The translations under genes and the position numbers were made by a program. Of a DNA stretch of 64,000 nt, positions 53,701 through 61,299 are shown piece by piece. The first letter of the stretch is position 1. Each line of letters begins with the position of its first letter. The notes under the pieces were generated by a model. It was not told where the DNA came from and made no database searches. It was given only the letters and a program-made list of their open reading frames with translations. This DNA is from Apostichopus japonicus (Eukaryota > Echinodermata > Holothuroidea > Aspidochirotida > Stichopodidae). The stretch covers positions 26,715,168 through 26,779,167 of the forward strand of contig NC_092569.1 of NCBI RefSeq assembly GCF_037975245.1. The letters are read 5' to 3'.

Positions 53701-56700
53701 TCAAATGATATGAAGAATGACTTATAGGTGTTAGATGTTTGTCAAGGCAAAAATGTGATCTAATAATGTCAACCAAGGATGCCTTGTTTTTTTTATATGA
53801 GGCTAAAGAACATGTTTTTGTCTATTAATATAGTGTAAATAAAAAAATGGCTTAAGAGAATAACATTTAGGCCAGCCTTGCGTGCGTATAGGCTACATCC
53901 ACATTTACTGTACCTTCCCTGACAGTCGAACCAGTTGTTTCACTGCTAGTAGTTTGCTTTGGGGTGGTCTCCACAGGTTTGCTTGAGTACAGATTGGTAG
54001 CTATCAGTATAAAAATAAATGTGAAATGAAATAAAATACTGATTTGGAGCTTTAAAAATTGTTATTTGAAAGGTTTGAAAGAGCAGGTTTACGTGTATAT
54101 ACACCAGTACAGACATTGAACAGTTTTAACCAATTATGCAAAGTTATAAATGGAGAAATTAGTTTGAATGACACAAGTGACCTAACTTAATGATCGAGGA
54201 CGTCTTCACTCATTGTTTAATGTACAGTTTAAATAAGCAGGGTCAGTTCAAGGACTATATGCTTCTTTACCAATATTGAAGATTAGGTCTTAACAGTGGA
54301 GTTGAGTCGGGTCACGTCGGTCAGTGGGGTCACTGTCGGTCAGTCGGGTCACTTCGTTCAGTCGGGGCAGCTAGCAAGGATGGCTTTAGGTACAGATCTA
54401 ATTGTGATATGTTGTAGACCATTTAAACATGTATATTTTTATCAGTCCAAGTTGTATTTCTATTGCACAGTGGCAATCAATTGAATGTCATTAATTTAAG
54501 TGCCTGGACTATGTAGTCTAACATGCAGAGACCATTGTTAAGTCAGCTCATGTTGTGATGCAATACAATAAACATAATAAAACACACGTACAATGTTGTG
54601 GCCTCAAATAATATATACAGTAACTAACAAGGAGTATATATGTTGGTAAAGGCAAAGATGGTGTTTAATAAAGTCAACCAAGGATACAATGTTGTTCAAT
54701 ATGAAGTCAAAGAACATGTTTTGGTCCAAAATATTAACATGTTAGCCAGCACTGAGGAAGCAATATCATCATCAATTTAGCTTTAACTGCGTATTCCATA
54801 GCATTTGAAGCGTACCTATATCTTATATTGCCAACCACCTTGAAAATCGGAATAGCCAAAGCAACACCACAGTAGGCCTACTAGTCTAAAACTCTTTCCC
54901 TTTTCTAGAACATTTCAAGATTAAAGGTCTGTTCATAGTAATCAATTCACTGACCCAACAGTCTTTCGTAGTTTGTGATATTTACCTTACATCATTATGA
55001 TGTAACGTGTTCACAACAAACAGTTACTTTTCATACTCTGTTACATACAACTTCAAAACTTCTATTTGACCTCAACTTAAACATATAATAACCGACATTA
55101 CCTTGCTCTTCGTTTGATTCGGAAGTCTTGTATTGACGGTTCGTGCATTTAAAGTGCCCCCGAACTTGAGAATCGTCAGCTGTTTAGATGAAACAAAACC
55201 AAAATTGAAAGTGACGATGTGAGGGAGATTTTAATTTGGCAAACTTCATCAGAATACAAAGAAAATTTCGCTCAAAAAAGAGATGAACAAGCTGACATCC
55301 TAATGTTTGATAGATGACATCAACACTTCCACTTTAAAAACGATCGAACCTGATCAGTGTTCCACTACACAAAATGATTCATAGTACTCAGACTTTTAAA
55401 CCAACGCATCAAAAGCATAGAATATGACCTTATATAATTGATAAACATGACTTTTTGCTCCACAGTTTCATGAATGAGAAATCATTCTTCCAGAGTGTCC
55501 AGGAAGACAATTTATGCTGCTGGAAACTGGTATAAGTCGAAGGAAACTGGTATATGTCGATTTAAATCGGTATAAGTCGATCCCCCACGATTTGAGACTG
55601 ATGGCCCGCCATAAACCGAAAGGTCAATACATCTACGTACCAATGCATGCATCCGATTGATGTTTTGATTATCGACCAAAACTATAACAAAGACTGGACA
55701 CCTTGCTTTAGCTTACATTTTTCATTTGCATGTAGTCAAGTACTTTTCCCCCCAAATTATCAAGTTCAAGGTATATATATATATATATATTGGTAATAGC
55801 ATTCATACAGTGAATGACATTATTAATAGTCTTGAAGAAGACCAAACGCCAGGGATTTTATTTGGGATTGATTTTGAAAAGGCTGTTGATAGTAGGCCTA
55901 TTTCGATTAGGTTCATTAGAAGTGTACTCCGCCTTTTTAAGTTCGGTCTTTCCATTATTCAGTGGTTTGATACTTTTTATAGTGATATGTATTCCTCTGT
56001 TCTTGTAAACGGCTTTTCATTTCTATTGATCGTGGTTGCAGACAAGGAGACCCTTTGTCTCCATAAGTGTAGAATGATTGAGCATTCTTATTAATAATGA
56101 TAATTATATCCAGGGCATTGATATAGGAGGAAGCTGTTATAAAATAGTTCAGTATGCTGATGATACAACCTTTTTCATGCACAGGGATGAAATATCTTTT
56201 AATATATATGTATTATGAAACAGCTCGATTATTTTGGTTCTTTGTCTGGGCTAAAAATAAAGCCTAGCAAGTCTCTTCTTGTTGGGTTGGGGAGTTTGAA
56301 AGGGTCTTCGTTTTCCTTTCAATAAAAAAATATAATATCTGTTAGAATAAAGGTTATAAATTTTACACTATTGGGGATTGGGTTTAATAGTAATCTAACT
56401 AGTATGATTAATAAGAACTATGATAATGCACTGACTAAAGTGTTTCATGCTTTAAAGATGTGGGAGAAACATAATCTTACAGTGCTGGGTCGCATTACCA
56501 TTGTTAAATCTGTATTATTGCCTTGTTTTAATTACTATATTATGACACTCCCATTACCCAGTCCAGAATATATTGAAAAAGTGCATTCCATGTTTTCCGT
56601 TTTGTGTGGAAAATAACAAGACCGTATCAGTCGAAGACAATTAATACAAGGATACCCCGATGGGGGATTGAAAAATGGTAGATTATTGTAAACATTGTAT

Positions 56701-59700
56701 TGCTCTTAAGATCTCTTCATTTGGTCATTTGTTGAAGAGCAAGAGCTCTAGTTTTGTCTGCTGTATTTTATGTAGGTACAATATAAGTATTGACTCTTTC
56801 TTTGATTATGGGGATTTTTATGTGAAGTTAGTGAGTTCAAAAATCTGTGATCCTTTTCGAAAGAACCTTTTTGAAACTACACATAGTTTTATTCATGATG
56901 TTTTCTCTACTATTTACAATGATACTACTATGTTAATATTGCCAATTTGGAATAGCAGTTTATTTAAAGTTGGAAATAGCCCAGTATATTACAAGCGTTG
57001 GTATGACAAGGGTATACGTTTTATTGGCGATTTGATTAGTAATGGTACTTTTTATACTTTTGATAATTTTACTCAAGAGTTTAACATATCAACCAATGTT
57101 TTGGAGTATATTAAGTGGTGCCAGACTATTGATATCAGTAAAAAGGATTGGTCTTTTTATTGTTTTGTCCCTTTTCGGTGTTCGAGTGACGTTAACTTAC
57201 ATGGTTTCAATATAGACTGTTGCTAGGAATATTCCAACTAACAAGTATTTGCATTTCATAAAAGTTATCACTTCTGATAATTGTAATATTTGTCAAGAAT
57301 ATACTGAAACCATTGAACATTTATTTTATGATTGTGCTCACTCGGCTAAGATTTGGAATAATTTACAAAATGTTACCTAACAATGCAGGTGTGAATATAA
57401 TAGTTAGAGATATCTCCATAGTGTTATTTGGTTCAAAGTTCGCTCATAAATTAAATTAAATTATAATATTAATCAAAAGTTACATCTTCAATTGCAAATT
57501 ACAAAACATTTGATCAATACTTTCCCAAAAAACTCTCTGATATTGAAATGGACAAAGCTATAATCACTGTATACAACATATGAATGTTAGATCAATAATT
57601 GCATTGTAATCATGCTTTATTTATTGTTCCATCAACTTGTAAGCTACATTCATTGCTCTTGCTCTCTTCATCCTTGTACAACATATAAGTTCCAGGTAAT
57701 ACAGGCTACATATATACTGCTGGAGCAGGGATGCAGTCCTGAACATAGCTGTAGCACTAATGTCAAGAAATACCAATGTCAAGAAAAATGTGTGAGTTCG
57801 CGACCCGCGAGCATGTCACAATTTATGTCTCTCAAAATTATACGATTTTTTCAGCCATTTGTTAGTTTTGATTGGAGATTTGCTAGTTACCAGATTGCAC
57901 AAACGATTCATTTGATTTAATTGCTTGGTAAATTGAATTTGGAACACATTTTGAAAGGAAACTGTTTCATAGAATTGGAGGTGACTGCGTCTTTCGGCAT
58001 AAGTCAGCCCTTCACTATACAGATATGAGCTCTGGTAATTCTAGCCACCGTAGACATGTTAGTATGGAGCAACGGCAGAAAATCAACAACCTGAAGGATA
58101 ATAGCATAAAATGTATTGATTGCTCGTTTAACAATATTGATGTGATGAATGCTATCTAATGTGACGTCGGAAGGAAGAACATTATCGGATTTGTTCAAGT
58201 TTCTGGGCAATGGATTGTCACACTTAGAAACGTGAAGGATGCTGAATGGTTACAGGAGTCGGGCTTACAAATTGAGTCGTGATTGGTGTAACAAGACATA
58301 TATTGACTGTTACTTTATTCAACGTCCCTGTTTTTATTGCTGATTCTGAACTAAACGACAAATTTACAGAGCTTGGCTGCAAAATTTGATCTGAATGGAC
58401 CCATAAATTCTACAATGATTTTCCCAAGTTCCAAAACGGACACGATTTGTAACGGCTTGAATTACCAAGCAAGGTAAAAAGTCTACCATATGCTGTTGTT
58501 ATTGGAGGCATTCATATAAGACTCAAACACAATAGCCAAAGTAGGGTTTGTAACAATTGCAAGGGAGAGGATCATCTAATGAGAAACTGCCCAAACTATA
58601 GATGTAAACAATGTGATGAGCTGGGACACTCCGAATCAAGATTCCCCAACAATAGAATGCTTTAACTGTTATCGTTTTGGCCACAAAAACTTCAACTGTA
58701 GGATCAGCAAGACAAAGAGACGACAAGAGAATCCGATCAAGGGAACAATGATGAAGTTCACAAACAATCTAACCTTAAAGGAGACACTAGAAAAGACAGT
58801 CAAGTGACAGATCAAGCCACTGGATCGAACTTAGACACAGGCGAAAGTGAAACTTCGATCGTCATGGACACAGAAAGCGAAGATTTACCAAAGCAAAGAC
58901 ATAGTGAAAATAGCAATAACAAACAGACCAAACCAGCAGAAAAATATAGTAAAACCCAAAAGAAAACCTTCCTACAACATCCAATTCCCATCCCGCGAGA
59001 ACTTGATCCTCGGCAACAGAAAACACAAGAATGAAGAGAGCAGTTTCAACCAATGAAGTCTACACTATACCGAAGAAGTTAACCAGTCAACAAAAGAAAA
59101 TCACACAACCAGCGATCGAGAAAACCTACAATTTCCGCCTCCAAGAAGCAAGGACAGACAGGAACTGCTAATAAAGGAGGCCATAAAAACTAACTGAATT
59201 TACTATTGGACTCAATTCATTTCAGTGAAAATGGCAATCAAACTTGACTTTCTACTAGTCATTATACTTTTTAACATTAATTCCACGGAGGACATGAGCG
59301 AAAATAATATATCTTGTAAGTAGTATGGTATCGATTCTTTTAATAATTAACCACCCAATAAGTGTATATCATTACTACATCACAATAGTCGTAGTCTAAG
59401 AAAACAATTTTCCGATATTGCTACTTTGATCTCTTTTTAAATCAAGATTTTTCCATAATTGGCTTTACTGAAACCTGGTTTACAAATGACATATCTCCTC
59501 ATCTCGAGTCATACATATTCATGTTTCTTTGTTCTTATATTATATTACGCCCTCCCTTTATCAGTTGTTCACTTGCTCTTGCAATGTAGAATGCAGTTCA
59601 ATAAAATAAATGGCTTTCATTAATGATTGAGTTCTCTCATATTTAGTGTCTTTACCCAAGTTTACATATATATTTTTTATGTTCTTTACTCCAGTATATA

Positions 59701-61298
59701 ACACCGGCGACAAAGATTTTCTTATGAAGAAACTTGGGTTCTATTTCTTAGCTGGTTCCAATGTATAGGCCTACATTTGTTATAGTATTGATTCAACCAA
59801 TGACGAGTTCGTTAGCTATGAAGAGAGATATTAGCTTGACAAACAGTATAGTTCTTCTTGGCAAATAGTGTCAAAGACGATAACAATAATGGTTGTAGTA
59901 TACTTTAGTCTTATTCCCTCTGCCTGTGAAATGGCAGAAAGGAACGTTGATGAATTCAAAAGGACAATTAGTAACGTTCTAGTGGTAAAAGAGTCGCAAA
60001 ATGCAAAACAAGCACTACAAACAGTGACTTCAAAATAGGACAAACTGTAACCCGCGTTGTGGACTCGAGGGAAAGGTCATGTAGTACGAATCCAGTGCAA
60101 GTTGAAGACTTTTACAGATGTTACAGTGTCTTATGGATCTCAACAAAATTACCAAGGAGGTGTAAGAGCCACATTACAAAACAATCTTTACAAGGGAAGC
60201 ATGTAGCCTAACTTATTATGTTCATAAACAGTGGCGGGCACAGGACCTAAATCCTAATGTCAATATGCCACCGAATGCGGCATTTGACGCTTTTAAGGAT
60301 TTTTTTTTTTTTTATGGAGGAGGTGGGGGGTAACCACAGCTCTGACGTCAAAGACCCATGTGCTACCCCTCCTCCATCATTGTTCTTAAGCCTCGGAGGA
60401 GGATGAAAAGCCATGAAGTAAACATAAAATATTTTCTAGAATCTTTGCTGTTAATATAAGTCTAGCCTAATATTATGTGTAACGCAAAGAATATTGCCTA
60501 TACTAGGTATGACAGTTTATCAGATGGTAAAATCAGGTCTGTTGGCGATTTGTTGCAGAGTTGGAGACCTCTTGGATGAACTCTATGGAGTGGAACGTTC
60601 GGTTAAGAATTGTAATGGTTTTGCTATAGCCTAGGCAAAGCTATACTGAGTTGGACTGATCGAACAACATGAAATGTTTGATATCAATGCTCTTTGGGAG
60701 AATTTGAAAACTTCAGCTAATGTTTCTCTTAAATTTGTAAGCCTCTACAAAAATATTCTCCGGTGTCCCGACCACGCCCCTGCCCCCTCCCCCCGAAAAC
60801 CCTGCTTGGCCGGACTTTTCATTTTCCTACTGCTAATGAAATTTAAAAGTCGCGAAATTTGTGATTTTTGGGGCGCCTAACTGGCAGCGCTGGCTTATAT
60901 TCCTACAGTCCAGTTGGACTGGAAGTATAGCATATATAGTTCACCTTTGCTCTTATACGAATATTAGGGGTATGACCCTGGGGTCGTTGAAGGACACTCT
61001 CAAGTAAGGGGTTTGGAGGTCCGGACCCAGAAGAAGAAAAGATAAATGTGACATTATGCATTTCTAAAAAATAAATCATAAATTAGGTCTAAACTTATGT
61101 CGACACGGTTGTTCCATTACAGAACACTATTTTCATTGTACATTCATGGATACTCACTCATATATCATTTTTAAAAATTAGTAATGTAATGTAAAAATTA
61201 AGCCTACCTTGAGACCTTCCTCCAAGAAGCAGAACGACAGCAATCAGAAGATAAATAAGAAAAGGTGATCGACACTGCTTTAATCCTCCTTTCTCCAT
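44411..61298 (-). CDS. Secreted fibrinogen-related domain (FReD) protein, gene B
   Basis: Eight exons (61298-61208, 55179-55102, 54000-53914, 52997-52911, 51788-51727, 50068-49940, 47065-46801, 44706-44411) total 1095 nt, 364 aa, with all phases agreeing (1,1,1,1,0,0,1). Residues 1-30 are a signal peptide (LIYLLIAVVLLLGG core). About 31-56 hold the RGHFKCTN module shared with gene A. Two near-identical 29-codon linker exons and a third related one follow (NLYSSK, TTP, QTT words). The FReD runs from about 136 to 364: KDCFDVFNAGNTTDGIYTM, FCNMTDGGGWT, VFQRRVNGSVEFYRTW, EFWLGNDKL, FSTFDRDND, NCADDNHGAWWYNACATSN, EMKIRPVW. It ends seven residues beyond gene A (RLFPIST). By family it is an extracellular pattern-recognition or adhesion protein; ligand unknown. 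Gene A is its clear paralogue, opposite in orientation 25 kb away. Confidence 0.85.
44729..45098. mobile_element. hAT-like MITE, 370 bp, with perfect 8-bp target duplication
   Basis: Ends CAGTGGCGTAGGAAGG and GGTTCCTACGCCCTTG are inverted; AGTAAAGA flanks both sides (44721-44728 and 45099-45106). It is the reverse-oriented sister of the element at 15800-16152. Inserted only 22 bp upstream of the exon 8 acceptor boundary, inside intron 7. Confidence 0.9.
45290..45640. repeat. Minisatellite, about 43-bp unit, eight copies
   Basis: Unit TGTCTTAGCATATCACTGTC + AGTCATTATGCTTGGTTTGTGTGA. In gene B intron 7. Confidence 0.85.
45641..46800. other. Rest of gene B intron 7
   Basis: AT-rich intron; no element or exon recognised. 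Confidence 0.5.
46801..47065 (-). CDS. FReD gene B exon 7 (middle of FReD)
   Basis: 265 nt like its gene A counterpart; acceptor TTATATACAG, donor GCAG|GTTTGT. Encodes VFQRRVNGSVEFYRTWTSYK, KLDHEFWLGNDKLYYLTNQG and NYTLSGLGTYSGTA. Confidence 0.9.
47066..48639. other. Gene B intron 6, part without array
   Basis: A run of 14 C (about 47414-47427) and AT-rich sequence. The open frames at 48102-48290 and 48368-48595 lack any family motif. Confidence 0.5.
48640..49968 (-). repeat. Splice-donor minisatellite, about 76-bp unit, about 18 copies
   Basis: On the minus strand every unit reads ATGACTGACGGAGGTGGATG + GACG|GTAAGTCTAG, then TATGACATCCTATAGTATAG and CGATATATTGTATATGTATA. The first copy (49940-49968) is the true end of exon 6; about 17 more follow into intron 6. 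Most copies keep both the reading frame for MTDGG-WT and a GT donor (GTAAGT, GTTAGT, GTATGT, GTTGAG variants). Individual units begin near 48642, 48712, 48787, 48860, 48936, 49013, 49092, 49169, 49245, 49321, 49398, 49475, 49555, 49631, 49703, 49780 and 49856. Confidence 0.95.
49940..50068 (-). CDS. FReD gene B exon 6 (start of FReD)
   Basis: 129 nt, phase 0 to 0, acceptor ATGTTATTATTAG, donor ACG|GTAAGT. Encodes IKDCFDVFNAGNTTDGIYTM, NWTG and FCNMTDGGGWT. Nearly identical to gene A exon 4. Confidence 0.95.
50375..51262. mobile_element. hAT-like MITE, 888 bp, with perfect 8-bp target duplication and internal repeats
   Basis: Ends CATAGGCGTAGGAG and CTCCTACGCCTATG are perfectly inverted; CTTTGTGT flanks both sides (50367-50374 and 51263-51270). 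Inside are five to six copies of an 84-bp repeat (GGTGAAAATTCGGGCAATAT + GCTGAGAATTTTTCGGGCAC..., 50410-50850) and then a long foldback whose arms (about 50930-51010 and 51135-51215) share ATATAACCAAAATTTTT, GTTCAACATCTTAA and CATATAGGC in inverse order. The foldback may be a second element nested inside. In gene B intron 5. Confidence 0.9.
51727..51788 (-). CDS. FReD gene B exon 5 (linker)
   Basis: Acceptor TTGTTTAAACAATAG, donor GTG|GTGAGA; phase 1 in, 0 out. Encodes SESVETTPMQTTTGDDPSIV, clearly related to exons 3 and 4 (VETTPKQTTSSE / VNTIPMQTTSGD). Confidence 0.8.
52339..52383. repeat. Perfect hairpin, 19-bp arms
   Basis: TTGTATCTTCAGACACTTT, a 7-nt spacer TGTGGGG, and the exact reverse complement. 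In gene B intron 4. Confidence 0.95.
52545..52587. repeat. Hairpin, ACCATGGAGC core
   Basis: ACCATGGAGC and GCTCCATGGT flank CATTAATA; the stem extends as GGTATA/TATACC with a 3-nt bulge. A second ATAACCATGGAGC lies just upstream (52518). Confidence 0.85.
52588..52661. repeat. Long hairpin, about 34-bp stem, 74 nt in all
   Basis: AACTCCCT-(AGCT bulge)-GTGTCCCTTAAGTCGCCTAC pairs with its inverse across a tiny loop at TTACAA, with two mismatches or wobbles. Size and imperfect pairing are in the range of a pre-miRNA hairpin, but it is equally what a short foldback element gives. Confidence 0.85.
52911..52997 (-). CDS. FReD gene B exon 4 (duplicated linker exon)
   Basis: 87 nt, phase 1 to 1, acceptor CTACTGATAG, donor GGAAG|GTACAG. 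Encodes TNLYSSKTVNTIPMQTTSGD and ASGSTVRE. Because it is symmetrical it can be skipped or repeated without shifting the frame. Confidence 0.75.
53355..53398. repeat. Perfect palindrome insertion, 17-bp arms
   Basis: CCACTGATCTGTACACT, spacer AACACTAACT, then AGTGTACAGATCAGTGG. It is absent from the equivalent place in the other copy of the duplication (about 54320), and TCGGGT occurs on both sides, so it looks like a recent insertion. Confidence 0.9.
53914..54000 (-). CDS. FReD gene B exon 3 (duplicated linker exon)
   Basis: 87 nt, phase 1 to 1, same splice sites as exon 4. Encodes TNLYSSKPVETTPKQTTSSE and TTGSTVRE. Differs from exon 4 mostly at non-synonymous sites in the Thr/Ser-rich middle. 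Confidence 0.75.
54561..55101. other. Gene B intron 2, non-duplicated part
   Basis: AT-rich, nothing recognised. Confidence 0.5.
55102..55179 (-). CDS. FReD gene B exon 2 (RGxFKCTN module)
   Basis: 78 nt, phase 1 to 1, acceptor CATCTAAACAG, donor CAAG|GTAATG. Encodes ADDSQVRGHFKCTNRQYKTS and an acidic tail ESNEEQ. Shares RGxFKCTN with gene A exon 2. Confidence 0.7.
55180..55790. other. Gene B intron 1, exon-proximal part
   Basis: AT-rich; near 55525-55585 the word CTGGTATAAGTCGA(A/T) recurs three times; a (TA)n run (55771-55790) precedes the LINE fragment. Confidence 0.5.
55791..57560 (+). pseudogene. Non-LTR retrotransposon RT fragment (Tx1/L1-like), decayed
   Basis: Reading across several frame changes: GIDFEKAVDS, then RGCRQGDPLSP (near 56030-56080), QYADDTTFF with the catalytic YADD (about 56151-56180), LKMWEKHNLTVLGRITIVKS, and at the end CNICQEYTETIEHLFYDCAH (C-x2-C...H-x4-C) near 57285-57345. 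This order (RT palm, thumb, C-terminal CCHC) is that of L1/Tx1-type ORF2. The endonuclease is missing at the 5' end and stops and frameshifts are many, so it is dead. It lies antisense in gene B intron 1. Confidence 0.85.
57561..58024. other. Between two LINE relics
   Basis: AT-rich; no coding motif. The frame at 57612-57920 is not recognised. Confidence 0.4.
58025..59170 (+). pseudogene. LINE ORF1 relic with three CCHC zinc knuckles
   Basis: Begins MSSGNSSHRRHVSMEQRQ, then GFVQVSGQWIVTLRNVKDAE (RNA-binding type), then across frame changes CNNCKGEDHLMRNC, CKQCDELGHSESRF (last Cys lost) and CFNCYRFGHKNFNC (58545-58705), followed by a Lys/Gln-rich tail. Gag-like ORF1 proteins with tandem CX2CX4HX4C knuckles are typical of Tx1 and related LINEs. 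It lies downstream of the RT relic, the reverse of the normal ORF order, so the two are separate insertions. Confidence 0.75.
59231..59315 (+). CDS. Candidate signal-peptide exon (unassigned)
   Basis: ATG at 59231 opens MAIKLDFLLVIILFNINSTE..., a good signal-peptide profile, running to a perfect donor, T|GTAAGT, after 85 nt, i.e. phase 1 like the first exons of both FReD genes. No continuation exon was identified downstream in the window. It lies between LINE relics, so chance is possible. Confidence 0.25.
59345..59530 (+). pseudogene. LINE endonuclease fragment
   Basis: After frame changes: HNSRSLRKQFSDIATLIS and DFSIIGFTETWFTNDISPHL. The N-x-RSL-x-x-x-x-x-x-I and IxxxTETWL blocks are motifs of the APE-type endonuclease of non-LTR retrotransposons. 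Confidence 0.6.
59531..61207. other. Start of gene B intron 1
   Basis: Includes a CAGTGGCGGGCACAGGACC hAT-like end at 60229 without a partner, a T run (60300-60314), and C-rich stretches (60775-60800). No gene recognised. Confidence 0.4.
61208..61298 (-). CDS. FReD gene B exon 1 (signal peptide)
   Basis: ATG at 61298; encodes MEKGGLKQCRSPFLIYLLIA and VVLLLGGRSQ, then donor CAAG|GTAGGC in phase 1. A basic start, a strong hydrophobic core and small residues before the end fit a signal peptide. A TATATACC lies about 80 bases upstream (minus strand, near 61376-61384) and could be a TATA element. Confidence 0.75.
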
Positions 61299-61299
61299 T

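Larger units (their letters stand above)
52840..54560. repeat. Tandem segmental duplication (about 1.0 kb) containing a linker exon
   Basis: Copy at about 52840-53560 and copy at about 53850-54560 share exon 3/4, GAAATAAAATA-TGATTT-GAGCTTTAAAAA, GACATTGAACAGTTTTAACC, GGAGAAATTAGTTTGAATGA and GTCGGTCAGTCGGGTCACTT. Offset between the two exon starts is 1003 bp. The downstream copy carries an extra 44-bp palindrome (53355-53398). Confidence 0.9.

Noticed and set aside
55726-57226. Treating the LINE frames as host genes
   Set aside because: The YADD, RGCRQGDPLSP and CCHC motifs in order show a retrotransposon relic with frameshifts.
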